From positions 1 to 7,591 of the forward strand of contig DASWMP010000256.1 in the NCBI GenBank assembly GCA_036399695.1: 7,591 nucleotides of DNA, written 5' to 3'. Source of the DNA: DASVEE01 sp036399695 (GTDB lineage Bacteria > Acidobacteriota > Thermoanaerobaculia > Gp7-AA8). Of the stretch, positions 1-7,399 are shown piece by piece. Numbering within the stretch: the stretch's first letter is position 1; every line of letters begins with the position of its first letter. The notes under the pieces were generated by a model, which searched no databases, had not been told where the DNA came from, and saw only the letters and a program-made list of their open reading frames with translations. Made by a program: the position numbers and the translations under genes.

Positions 1-110
1 GACAGACACTCTTGTCTGTCTGCGCCCGCAGGCGCCGGTTTCTAATTAGGCCATCAGAGTGTATGCGCTCCGTTTTGAGACGCCCTCCGTTCGCCACCGC
101 ACTCCGAGAT
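1..110 (-). repeat. Composite hairpin-rich intergenic repeat, left copy
   Basis: This stretch matches the reverse complement of 7400-7557 in three blocks. Positions 1-40 match 7518-7557 at 38 of 40 bases, 70-88 match 7462-7480 at 18 of 19, and 89-110 match 7400-7421 exactly. The 29 bases between (41-69) have no clear counterpart. Block 1-40 holds two hairpins: GACAGACA/TGTCTGTC around a 4-base loop (1-20) and GCGCC/GGCGC around CGCA (22-35). It lies directly 3' of dppF, and its first base overlaps the last base of the dppF stop codon. Compared with the right copy it lacks a 40-base hairpin unit. It may act as a 3' processing or termination structure. No coding potential is supported. Confidence 0.85.
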
Positions 111-1303
111 TACTTCGCGGCGGCGGCTGCTTTGGCCAGACCTTCCGGGTCGGTGTGGTCGGGGAGCGGCTCGCCGGCGAAGTGGCAGGCGGCGAACTGT
201 CCGGGCTTGTGCTCGATGAGCGGGGGGACCACGTCTTTGCAGATCGGAAACTGGGCGATGGGGCAGCGGGTGTGGAAGACGCAGCCGCTCGGGGGATTGA
301 GGGGCGTGGGGATGTCGCCCTTCAGGAGGATGCGCGTCTTCTTCACCGTCGGGTCGGGGATCGGGACAGCGGAGAGGAGGGCCTTCGTGTACGGGTGGAG
401 TGGATCGGCGTAGAGGCTGGTGCTCGGCGCCAGCTCCATCACCTTGCCGAGGTACATCACGGCCACGCGGGTGGAGATGTGCTCCACCACCGAGAGGTCG
501 TGGGCGATGAAGAGGTACGTCAGCCCCAGCTCTTCCTGGAGGTCCTGCAGCAGGTTGACGACCTGCGCCTGGACGGAAACGTCGAGCGCGGAGACCGGCT
601 CGTCGAGGACGAGGAACTTCGGATTCGTCGCCAGGGCCCGGGCCACGCCGATGCGCTGGCGCTGGCCGCCGGAGAACTCGTGCGGGTAGCGCTTCCGGTA
701 GTCGGCGTTGAGGCCGACCTTCTGGAGGATCTGCACCACGCGGTCTTCCCGGTCGTCGAAGCCGTGGATGACGAGCGGCTCGCCGACGATGGTGCCGATG
801 GTCATGCGCGGGTTCAGCGAGGCATACGGATCCTGAAAGACGATCTGCATGTCGCGGCGCATCCGGCGCATGTCGGTCGACCCGAGGTCGAGGACGCTCG
901 TGTTCTGGAACTCGATGCGGCCGGACGTCGGCTCGATGAGCCGCAGGATGCAGCGGCCGACCGTCGTTTTCCCGGAGCCCGACTCGCCGACGAGGCCGAG
1001 CGTCTCCCCTTTCGACACGCCGAAGCTGATGCCATCGACCGCCTTCACGTTCGCCACGGTGCGGGCGAGGATGCCGCGCTTCACCGGGAAGTACTTCTTG
1101 AGATCGCGGACGACGAGCAGCGCCTCCCCTTCGCCCATCGGGACGACGGGAGTCTGCTGGGAGCCGGACTGCTCGTTCGGATCGTGCAGCGGCTTGCGGT
1201 CGTCATCGCGCTGCCGCGCCGTCTGGTCGGCCGGAGTCTGCAGGCCGCCGGTCATGGCCGGGGCGACTTTGTCGTCGCCGGGGATGAAAGGGGTATCGGG
1301 CAT
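110..1303 (-). CDS. dppF: Peptide ABC transporter ATP-binding protein, DppF/OppF type
   Basis: This cytoplasmic ATPase subunit would energise uptake of di- or oligopeptides with a DppD-type partner and two permeases. The 397 residues contain a Walker A GESGSGKT (106-113), a Q-loop Gln at 157 in VFQDPYASLNP, the signature FSGGQRQR (210-217), Walker B FLVLDEP (230-236) and an H-loop His at 268. The C-terminal oligopeptide/dipeptide extension begins around LHPYTKALL (302-310) and carries Cys 341, 347, 355 and 373. This spacing resembles the iron-sulfur-type Cys motif reported for some Dpp/Opp ATPases. The first 60 or so residues are polar and low-complexity, longer than usual, and Met56 is an alternative start. 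The upstream ATG is preferred because GGAGGG sits 7 bases before it. Substrate (dipeptide, oligopeptide or nickel) cannot be told from sequence. It follows dppD after a 118-base gap. Confidence 0.95.
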   Translation of the reverse strand: MPDTPFIPGDDKVAPAMTGGLQTPADQTARQRDDDRKPLHDPNEQSGSQQTPVVPMGEGEALLVVRDLKKYFPVKRGILARTVANVKAVDGISFGVSKGETLGLVGESGSGKTTVGRCILRLIEPTSGRIEFQNTSVLDLGSTDMRRMRRDMQIVFQDPYASLNPRMTIGTIVGEPLVIHGFDDREDRVVQILQKVGLNADYRKRYPHEFSGGQRQRIGVARALATNPKFLVLDEPVSALDVSVQAQVVNLLQDLQEELGLTYLFIAHDLSVVEHISTRVAVMYLGKVMELAPSTSLYADPLHPYTKALLSAVPIPDPTVKKTRILLKGDIPTPLNPPSGCVFHTRCPIAQFPICKDVVPPLIEHKPGQFAACHFAGEPLPDHTDPEGLAKAAAAAK

Positions 1304-1310
1304 CAGCGCG

Positions 1311-1316
1311 CCCTCC
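1311..1316 (-). promoter_or_regulatory. Strong Shine-Dalgarno site of dppF
   Basis: GGAGGG on the minus strand lies 7 bases before the ATG at 1303. It fixes the long N-terminus of DppF. It also shows that this operon-internal gene uses conventional initiation, unlike the gene upstream of it. Confidence 0.75.
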
Positions 1317-1331
1317 GGGCGCTCGAAGTCA

Positions 1332-1421
1332 GAACGCGGAACGCAGAACGCAGAACGTCGAATGCTCCGCCGCTTCCGCGACTCTCTCTCAATTCATCGT
1401 TCTGCGTTCTGCGTTCTGCGT

Positions 1422-1423
<2 letters not shown>
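1332..1423. repeat. Heptamer inverted repeat (GAACGCA units) between dppD and dppF
   Basis: Positions 1332-1357 and 1398-1423 are inverted copies matching at 25 of 26 bases, separated by a 40-base spacer. Each arm is itself about three and a half direct copies of a GAACGCA heptamer, with one GAACGCG variant in the left arm. The right arm overlaps the dppD stop codon by two bases, and the left arm ends about 15 bases before the dppF Shine-Dalgarno. In the dppD-dppF transcript it would form a long stem and could act as a partial terminator or RNA-stability element. From memory, similar GAACGCA runs recur in intergenic DNA of environmental bacteria and give spurious peptides when translated. I treat it as non-coding. 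Confidence 0.85.
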
Positions 1424-2516
<1,093 letters not shown>

Positions 2517-2524
2517 GGCGGAGG

Positions 2525-2530
2525 ATGGTA
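2525..2530 (-). promoter_or_regulatory. Possible -10 element of a leaderless dppD transcript
   Basis: TACCAT on the minus strand fits TAnnnT and ends 8 bases before the GTG at 2516, the spacing expected if transcription starts at the start codon. No -35 hexamer is recognisable. The call rests mainly on the same arrangement at three other genes here. Confidence 0.35.
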
Positions 2531-2539
2531 GCAAGAAGG

Positions 2540-2568
2540 ATGACAGGGCGCGCCGCGGAGGCTAGCCT
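2540..2568 (+). promoter_or_regulatory. Probable promoter of the toxin-antitoxin remnant
   Basis: ATGACA at 2540-2545 matches the -35 consensus at five of six positions. A 17-base spacer leads to TAGCCT at 2563-2568, which fits TAnnnT. The GTG of the PIN remnant begins 6 bases later, implying a leaderless or nearly leaderless mRNA. If active, this promoter would still express the surviving downstream small gene. Confidence 0.5.
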
Positions 2569-2574
2569 TGTGGT

Positions 2575-2674
2575 GTGCGACCAAAGGTTTATGTCGAAAC
2601 CAGCGTCGTGAGCTACCTCGTTGCGCGCCGAACCGCCTCTGGTCTACACACCGCAACAGTTGATGGAGGAGTAG
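2575..2674 (+). pseudogene. PIN-domain (VapC-like) toxin remnant with out-of-frame internal deletion
   Basis: PIN toxins are Mg-dependent ribonucleases with acidic active-site residues; family members of this kind run to roughly 150 residues. The GTG at 2575 opens MRPKVYVETSVVSYLVARR, a typical N-terminal strand and helix of such toxins, including the early acidic residue in VETS. From about 2630 a different frame reads EPPLVYTPQQLMEE and then stops at 2672-2674, which looks like the usual C-terminus of the same family. Only about 33 codons remain and the two pieces are one base out of register. I infer loss of around 120 codons at a junction near 2625-2632. The remaining catalytic acidic residues are gone, so no active toxin can be made. 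The first frame runs on through the downstream gene, giving an accidental 89-residue fusion that I do not take as the real product. Confidence 0.75.
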
Positions 2675-2676
2675 CA

Positions 2677-2844
2677 ATGCGCGACGATCCGGTGGTCGAG
2701 GAAACCCGTGCCGCACGCCGTGAGCTCCACGATGAATGTGGCGGCGACATGACGGCGCTTTGGGATTACCTCAAGCAGCTCGAAGCAGAGAATGCCGAGC
2801 GCGTGGTGACACTTCAACCTCGGCCGGCCGTCACGAACAAGTAG
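2677..2844 (+). CDS. Small protein, probable antitoxin partner of the deleted PIN toxin
   Basis: The gene encodes 55 residues and starts with an ATG placed 5 bases after GGAGGAG (2665-2671), a strong ribosome-binding site lying inside the last codons of the PIN remnant. The protein opens MRDDPVVEETRAARREL and continues through CGGDMTALWDYLKQLEAENAE, a mostly charged, helical sequence. It resembles the short proteins commonly encoded right after PIN toxins of this type, with a DPxxEExRxxR start and a GGD-like turn before a second helix. The antitoxin role is inferred from position and resemblance; no DNA-binding motif is visible. The reading frame is open although the toxin is destroyed. It converges on murJ with only 12 bases between the stop codons. 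Confidence 0.65.
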   Translation: MRDDPVVEETRAARRELHDECGGDMTALWDYLKQLEAENAERVVTLQPRPAVTNK

Positions 2845-2856
2845 TCGCGCCGTCCC

Positions 2857-4518
2857 CTATGCCTTCTTCCTCGTCAACCGGCCCAGCGTCGCCCGCACCT
2901 CGGGCACTTTGAGGGCGAAGCCGGCGGCGAAGTAGATGACGCCAAAGAGGCCGCACACCAGGAACGCTTCGACGACGTTCTTCATCGGCAGGGCGCGGGA
3001 GAACTGGTGGGCGAAGTAATAATCAAAGGTGAGCGCGGCGACGGCGGCCGCCAGGGCGGCGGCCCAGAGCTTGGCAAAGTAGCCGGTCTTCGACTCCCCT
3101 GCCCCGATGCGCCGGGTCAGCCCTCGCCGGAGGAGGATGTACTCGAGCCAGGCGGCGATTCCGGTCGCGGCGGTGATGCCCATGGTGCCGAGGGCCTCGG
3201 CCGCTCCGCCATGCACGTTGGGCATCGGCAGGCCGAGGAGCTCGACCAGGTTCGAGAACATCGGGCGTAGCGGGAAGGCGAAGAGGAAGCCGAGGGTGGC
3301 GCCGAGGGTCACGCGCAGCATGGCGTAGCGGAACGGGGTCTTCGGATCGTGCAGCGCGTAGAAGGCGGACGAATAGAGCCGCGCCTGCGTCGCCACGAGC
3401 AAGCCGATCGTCGAGCCGATGAGGATGTACCAGACGAGAATCGTCGTCGCCGGGGTGAACTGCCCCCGTTCGAACAGCGCGGCCACGATGACCCGGCCGA
3501 TGAAGACGAACGCGGCGATGGTCGGGACGACGAAGAAGGCGATCTGCCGGATGCCTCGGTCGAGCCGCTTGCGCAGCGCCGCCTGGATCTCCTCGTCGGT
3601 GCCGGTCTCACTCGCCATCTGCGGCAGCTCGGCCGCCGCGACCGACATGCCGAAGATCGAGATCGGCGCCATGTAGATGGTCTGCGCGTAGAGGAGGTTC
3701 GTCACCGAACCGGTCGGCAGGAACGAGGCGATGAAGGTATCGATATAGCCGCTGATCTGCACGACACCGCGGCCGCCGACGACCGGCCCGATGTTCCGGA
3801 AGATGCGCCACACCGGCTCGAGCCGGCGGTCGAAACCGAACGACAGCTCCTTCGCATGACGCATGACGAAGGGGATCTGAATCGCGAGCTGCAGACCGCA
3901 TCCGAGGAACGTGCCCCACGCCAGGGCAACGGCGAGGTCGGCGTCGCGCAGCCTCGAGCCGAAGATCACGAGCGTCCCGATCATGGCGCCGTTCCAGAGA
4001 ACCGGCGCCACGTAGGAGACGAAGAATTGCTTGTGGGCGTTGAGGATGCCGAGGGTCCAGGCGTACAGCACCAGCAGGCCCACGCCCGGGAAGATGATGC
4101 GCGTCAGCCGGACGGCCAGGGCCATCGTCCCGGGGTCGAGGCCGGCGGCGGTGATCGAAAGGATCGCGGGCGTCAGCAGCACACCGACGAGCACGATCCC
4201 CGCGACGACGAGCATGAGAAAGGAGACGAAGACGCCGGCGACGCGGCCAGCGAGTTTCTCGTCCCCTTTGGCCAGGAGCCGCGAGTAGACCGGGATGAAG
4301 GATGCGGAAAGCACCCCTTCGCCGAGGAGGTTCTGCAGGAAGTTCGGGACCTTGAGGGCGACGCTGAAGGCGTCGGCGGCGGCCGAAGCGCCGAGGTAGT
4401 GCGCGAAGACGCTCAGCCGAATCAGGCCGGCGAAGCGGCTGAGGAGGATTCCGGCGGCGACCAGCGCGGCGTAGCCGCCGGCTTTGCGCGGCTTCTTCAC
4501 GGAATTCGGCTCGGGCAC
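2857..4518 (-). CDS. murJ: MurJ/MviN-family lipid II flippase
   Basis: MurJ moves undecaprenyl-linked peptidoglycan precursor (lipid II) across the cytoplasmic membrane. From the GTG at 4518 the product has 553 residues, many hydrophobic segments consistent with the family's 14 helices, and family signatures: SRFAGLIR (27-34), ADAFSVALKVPNF (48-60), ALFERGQFTP (347-356) and FYALHDPKTP (386-395). Aligned by eye to remembered E. coli MurJ, Arg28, Arg34 and Asp49 match Arg18, Arg24 and Asp39. Positions matching Asp25, Arg52 and Arg270 are Leu35, Gln62 and Thr280. An upstream ATG at 4563 would overlap the divergent gene. The GTG is preferred because it avoids that overlap, follows TATCTT by 8 bases, and the codons upstream of it look non-coding. 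Family membership is firm; lipid II as substrate is less so. Confidence 0.9.
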   Translation of the reverse strand: MPEPNSVKKPRKAGGYAALVAAGILLSRFAGLIRLSVFAHYLGASAAADAFSVALKVPNFLQNLLGEGVLSASFIPVYSRLLAKGDEKLAGRVAGVFVSFLMLVVAGIVLVGVLLTPAILSITAAGLDPGTMALAVRLTRIIFPGVGLLVLYAWTLGILNAHKQFFVSYVAPVLWNGAMIGTLVIFGSRLRDADLAVALAWGTFLGCGLQLAIQIPFVMRHAKELSFGFDRRLEPVWRIFRNIGPVVGGRGVVQISGYIDTFIASFLPTGSVTNLLYAQTIYMAPISIFGMSVAAAELPQMASETGTDEEIQAALRKRLDRGIRQIAFFVVPTIAAFVFIGRVIVAALFERGQFTPATTILVWYILIGSTIGLLVATQARLYSSAFYALHDPKTPFRYAMLRVTLGATLGFLFAFPLRPMFSNLVELLGLPMPNVHGGAAEALGTMGITAATGIAAWLEYILLRRGLTRRIGAGESKTGYFAKLWAAALAAAVAALTFDYYFAHQFSRALPMKNVVEAFLVCGLFGVIYFAAGFALKVPEVRATLGRLTRKKA

Positions 4519-4543
4519 GGCGCGATAAGATACCTTGTCTTCG
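4519..4543. promoter_or_regulatory. 25-bp divergent spacer with overlapping TAnnnT elements
   Basis: This short gap separates the start of murJ (minus) from that of the flavoprotein gene (plus). On the plus strand TACCTT (4531-4536) ends 7 bases before the ATG at 4544. On the minus strand TATCTT (4532 down to 4527) ends 8 bases before the GTG at 4518. The two hexamers overlap by two bases, so polymerase binding in the two directions would be mutually exclusive. No -35 hexamer stands out and there is no Shine-Dalgarno on either side, which fits leaderless mRNAs. Both -35 regions would lie within the opposing gene. Confidence 0.4.
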
Positions 4544-5689
4544 ATGTCGGACACGCGACGCATCCGTATTGCAGGCGCGGGGCCATCAGGTCTCGCCGCC
4601 GCCATCGTCCTCGCCCACGCCGGGCGGGCCGTGGAAGTGCATGAAGCCAAACGCGATGTAGGCGTCCGCTTCATTGGCGACCTGCAGATTCTCGAAGGCT
4701 CCTCGGAGCGCGAGCCGGTTCCGGACTTCCTCGACCGGATCGGCGTCGAGCGCAACTTCTACTTCCGGCCGGTCGACTACGCCACGTTCTACGATCACCG
4801 CGGCGCCTCGCGCACGATCCGCAGCAACGAGCCGTACGGCTACTTCATCCGCCGCGGCGCCGAGGAGGACACGCTCGACCGCGGCCTGCTCGCGCAGGCG
4901 CAAGCCCTCGGCGTGAACGTCATCTTCAACAGCCGCCTCACCCCGGAGCAGGCCGACATCGTCGCCACCGGCCCGGCCTCCCCTGACGGTCTGGCCCGCG
5001 AGATCACCTGGCGCACGAACGACTCCGAGCGCGTGGAGGTCTTCTTCAACCACCACAAGGCGCCGGGCGGCTACTCGTACATGTTCATCCTGGATGGCGT
5101 GGCCACGTTCGGCTGCGCGATCGTCTCGGGATTCAAGAAGATCGACGACTACTTCGACCACTCGCTGGCCGAGGCGCGTCGGCTGCACCCGTTCGACGTG
5201 CCGGCCGATGCGCGCGTCGGCTACTCGTACATGAACTTCCACCTCAAGCAGAGCGCCACGCGGAACGGCGCCCGCTACGTCGGCGAGGCCGCCGGGTTTC
5301 AGGATTACCTCTTCGGCCTCGGCATTCGTTACGCGCTGACGAGCGGCTGGCTGGCGGCGCGCAGCATCCTCGAGGAGCGCAGTTTCGACGAGCTGTGGCG
5401 GGCCGAGCTCGGGCCGAAACAGGAGACGAGCCTCGTCAACCGTTTCCTCTATGAAGCGGGCGGCAACTTCGGGCTGTCGATGTTCGTCCGTCAGGCAGCG
5501 CGGGCGAAGGACTTCCAGCGCTACCTCAGTCAGTGGCACGCGCGGACCTGGTGGAAATCGCTGCTCTCGCCGTTCGTGCGCCGCGTGTGGCGTCACAGCG
5601 GACGCTGCATGCACAAACCGGAAGCGCACTGGTGCCGCTCGCGCGACACCGAGATCAAAGTGCCGCCGCTCGGACCGCTGCAATCATGA
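4544..5689 (+). CDS. Geranylgeranyl-reductase-like FAD-dependent oxidoreductase
   Basis: The 381-residue protein is a flavoprotein of the p-hydroxybenzoate hydroxylase fold. It has an N-terminal Rossmann dinucleotide motif GAGPSG (11-16) after RIRIA and an acidic residue ending the second strand (VEVHE, 30-34). ADIVATGPAS (137-146) sits where the second FAD motif lies. APGGYSYMF (173-181) recalls the PGGYxW segment of geranylgeranyl reductases, and GEAAGFQDYLFGLGIRYALTSG (248-269) matches the family's GDAAG...G.G...A..SG motif. Such enzymes reduce or oxidise isoprenoid chains; the substrate is unknown. The Trp/Arg/Cys/His-rich C-terminus (336-368) is unusual. The gene overlaps the next one as ATGA, so the two are probably co-translated, supporting an isoprenoid role. 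An in-frame TTG at 4535 is the alternative start. It is not an obvious squalene desaturase (HpnE type). Confidence 0.8.
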   Translation: MSDTRRIRIAGAGPSGLAAAIVLAHAGRAVEVHEAKRDVGVRFIGDLQILEGSSEREPVPDFLDRIGVERNFYFRPVDYATFYDHRGASRTIRSNEPYGYFIRRGAEEDTLDRGLLAQAQALGVNVIFNSRLTPEQADIVATGPASPDGLAREITWRTNDSERVEVFFNHHKAPGGYSYMFILDGVATFGCAIVSGFKKIDDYFDHSLAEARRLHPFDVPADARVGYSYMNFHLKQSATRNGARYVGEAAGFQDYLFGLGIRYALTSGWLAARSILEERSFDELWRAELGPKQETSLVNRFLYEAGGNFGLSMFVRQAARAKDFQRYLSQWHARTWWKSLLSPFVRRVWRHSGRCMHKPEAHWCRSRDTEIKVPPLGPLQS

Positions 5690-6564
5690 GCGCCGCCATG
5701 AGCCCTGTCATGAGCATCGACGAGGCGTACGAGCACTGCCGCGCCATCACGCATCGCCACGGCGCGAACTTCTCGGTCGGCTTCCGCTTCCTGCCGAAGG
5801 TGAAGCGCCGCGCGGTGCACGCCGCGTACGCCTTCTGCCGCTGGGCCGACGACTTGGCCGACGAGGAGAACGTGCCCACCGAACAGCGCCTCCTCGATCT
5901 CGACGCCTGCCAGGCGGAGCTCGACGCCTGTTACGCCGGTCGGCCGTCGCTGCCCATCACCATCGCCCTGGCCGATGCGCTCCAGCACTTTGCGATTCCG
6001 AAGAGCGCGTTCGTGGCGCTCATCGACGGCTGCCGTCAGGACATGGTGAAGACGCGCTACGAGACGTTCCCGGAGCTGCTGCAGTACTGCGAGCTCGTGG
6101 CCTCCTCGATCTCGGACATCTCCCTGTCGATCTTCGGCTACAAGTCGGACGCGGCGATCGGCTACGGCCGCAATCTCTCGACGGCGCTGCAACTGACGAA
6201 CGTCACCCGCGACGTCGGCGACGACCTCGGACGCGACCGCATCTATCTGCCTCAGGAAGAGCTGCGCCGCTTCGGCGTCACCGAGCAGGAACTGTTCGGG
6301 CGCGCGGAGAACGAGCGCGTCCGCGCACTGCTCGACTTCCAGATCTCCCGCGCGGAGCAGTACTTCCGCGATGCCGAGCCGCTGCTGGCCGAGCTCTCCC
6401 TCGACGCCCGCTTCCCCACGCTGCTCATGGGCTCGATCTACGCCACTGTGCTGAAGCAACTCCGGAAAGACCCGCTGGTCGCCATCCGGAAACGACTCTC
6501 ACTCTCGCCGCTGCGGAAGCTCCTCGTCGTCGGGACGCGGATGCTGCGCCCGCACTTTGTCTGA
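5686..6564 (+). CDS. Squalene/phytoene synthase family protein
   Basis: The enzyme condenses two prenyl diphosphates head to head (two farnesyl to presqualene or squalene, or two geranylgeranyl to phytoene). From the ATG at 5686 it has 292 residues, the normal family length. Both metal-binding regions are present: DDLADE (55-60) after AYAFCRWA, and NVTRDVGDDLGRDRIYLP (172-189), the canonical second motif with its Arg and Tyr. NFSVGFRFLP (28-37) is the usual N-terminal active-site stretch. The segment QDMVKTRYETFPELLQYC (118-135) reminds me of HpnC-type hopanoid enzymes, but HpnC, HpnD and CrtB cannot be separated here. The family's VAGxVG appears as VASSIS (138-143). Met codons at 5698 and 5710 are alternative starts. 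The ATGA overlap with the flavoprotein gene implies translational coupling. Confidence 0.92.
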   Translation: MSAAMSPVMSIDEAYEHCRAITHRHGANFSVGFRFLPKVKRRAVHAAYAFCRWADDLADEENVPTEQRLLDLDACQAELDACYAGRPSLPITIALADALQHFAIPKSAFVALIDGCRQDMVKTRYETFPELLQYCELVASSISDISLSIFGYKSDAAIGYGRNLSTALQLTNVTRDVGDDLGRDRIYLPQEELRRFGVTEQELFGRAENERVRALLDFQISRAEQYFRDAEPLLAELSLDARFPTLLMGSIYATVLKQLRKDPLVAIRKRLSLSPLRKLLVVGTRMLRPHFV

Positions 6565-6575
6565 TGCGTACCCGC

Positions 6576-6601
6576 CGAAACCGTGGAACGGGCGAAACCG
6601 T
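6576..6601 (+). repeat. Short direct repeat CGAAACCGT before the secreted-protein gene
   Basis: CGAAACCGT occurs at 6576-6584 and again at 6593-6601, 17 bases from start to start, in the 48-base gap between the synthase and the secreted-protein gene. It could be a tandem operator or a small duplication. A GAGG (6604-6607) follows, 5 bases before the ATG at 6613. Confidence 0.4.
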
Positions 6602-6612
6602 CTGAGGTCTGG

Positions 6613-7386
6613 ATGAGGCTCTGGCTCGGGATCGCCGTACTGCTGTTCGCGACAGCAGCGCGCGCGCAGAGCACCGCGCCGGCCGAGGACACGCCGGTGG
6701 CGACGGTGGTCGTGCCGGTCGTCGGGACGGTGCTGGGGGTGAACGACGTCCAGTGGCGGACGGACGTCGAGCTGGTCAACGAGTTCCCCTCGGAAGTGAA
6801 CGTCGGCCTGACGCTGCCGACCGCTCCCGGTGAGCCGTCGATCTTCCTCACCCTCGGCCCGGGCGAACGGCAACGCTTCACGAACCTGGTCGGCGAAGCC
6901 TTCGGGATGGATTCGGTGCTCTCGCCGCTCGTCGTGATGACGCTGGGACGGCGCTCCGTGACGATCCGGGCGACGGTGTACGGCGTCCGCGGCACCGAGA
7001 CGTTCAGGCCGCAGCCGATCGCCGTCGACTATGCGTCGGGCTATTACCCGCTGCGCAACCTGCAGGGCCTGTCGTTCAGCGACGCCTTCCGCACGAACGT
7101 CGGCCTGGTGAACCTGAGCGAGGAGCCGGCCGAGTTCCTCATTGCCCTGCAGAAGCTCGCCGGCCGCAACGTGGCCACGACGCGGGCTGTGCTCCCTCCC
7201 CGGTCGCTCTGGCATGCGCCGATCCAGATGCTCTTCCCGATGATCACCAAGGGGGACGATTTCGCGATCGTGGTGGAGACCGGGTCTGCCAATACGTACA
7301 TCTACGCGTCGGTCATCGAGAACGAGACCAACAACGCCACGTTCGTAAGAGGCCAGGTGGCCGCGCCGCCGCTGGGCGGGCCGTAG
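6613..7386 (+). CDS. Secreted protein of unknown function with two similar halves
   Basis: The 257-residue product starts with a clear signal peptide, MRLWLGIAVLLFATAARA, with cleavage expected before Gln19, so it should be exported from the cytoplasm. I do not recognise a named family. Residues 47-124 and 158-245 look like diverged copies of a beta-rich unit: WRTDVELVN (48-56) pairs with FRTNVGLVN (159-167), each followed by a short strand, then a stretch ending in an Ala-rich beta strand (TIRATVYG, TYIYASVIE). There are no cysteines, no lipobox, no further membrane segment and no visible catalytic motif, which suggests a structural or binding role. The ATG at 6613 is chosen because GAGG lies 5 bases upstream and it places the signal peptide at the N-terminus; a GTG at 6583 is in frame. 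It follows the synthase by 48 bases and may be in the same transcript. Confidence 0.8.
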   Translation: MRLWLGIAVLLFATAARAQSTAPAEDTPVATVVVPVVGTVLGVNDVQWRTDVELVNEFPSEVNVGLTLPTAPGEPSIFLTLGPGERQRFTNLVGEAFGMDSVLSPLVVMTLGRRSVTIRATVYGVRGTETFRPQPIAVDYASGYYPLRNLQGLSFSDAFRTNVGLVNLSEEPAEFLIALQKLAGRNVATTRAVLPPRSLWHAPIQMLFPMITKGDDFAIVVETGSANTYIYASVIENETNNATFVRGQVAAPPLGGP

Positions 7387-7399
7387 GCGCAGAAGAACG

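Noticed and set aside
1304..1421. CRISPR-like array in the GAACGCA repeats
   Set aside because: The units are 7 bases, directly adjacent without spacers, and arranged as an inverted pair; no cas gene is present.
2575..2844. Single 89-residue fusion of the PIN N-terminus with the antitoxin-like protein
   Set aside because: The frame is continuous only by chance after the deletion; an ATG with a strong ribosome-binding site at 2665-2671 starts the second protein on its own.
2845..2856. Bidirectional terminator between the antitoxin-like gene and murJ
   Set aside because: The convergent gap is only 12 bases and contains no hairpin or T-tract.
3349..4644. Long plus-strand open frame (431 codons) opposite murJ
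   Set aside because: It is extremely rich in Arg, Asp, Glu and Gly with no domain-like pattern, while the minus strand encodes an unmistakable MviN-family protein.
4519..4755. Longer N-terminus for murJ (starts up to 4755, or ATG at 4563)
   Set aside because: The extra residues are Arg/Ser/Pro-rich, antisense to the Rossmann motif of the divergent gene, and absent from the family; the GTG at 4518 gives a normal length.
4586..5683. Minus-strand open frame (365 codons) opposite the flavoprotein gene
   Set aside because: The opposite strand has FAD-binding motifs and a coupled downstream gene; this frame has only low-complexity Val/Arg/Glu-rich sequence.
5533..5685. N-terminal extension of the prenyl synthase to the GTG at 5533
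   Set aside because: It would add 51 residues overlapping the flavoprotein C-terminus in another frame; family homology begins after the ATG at 5686.
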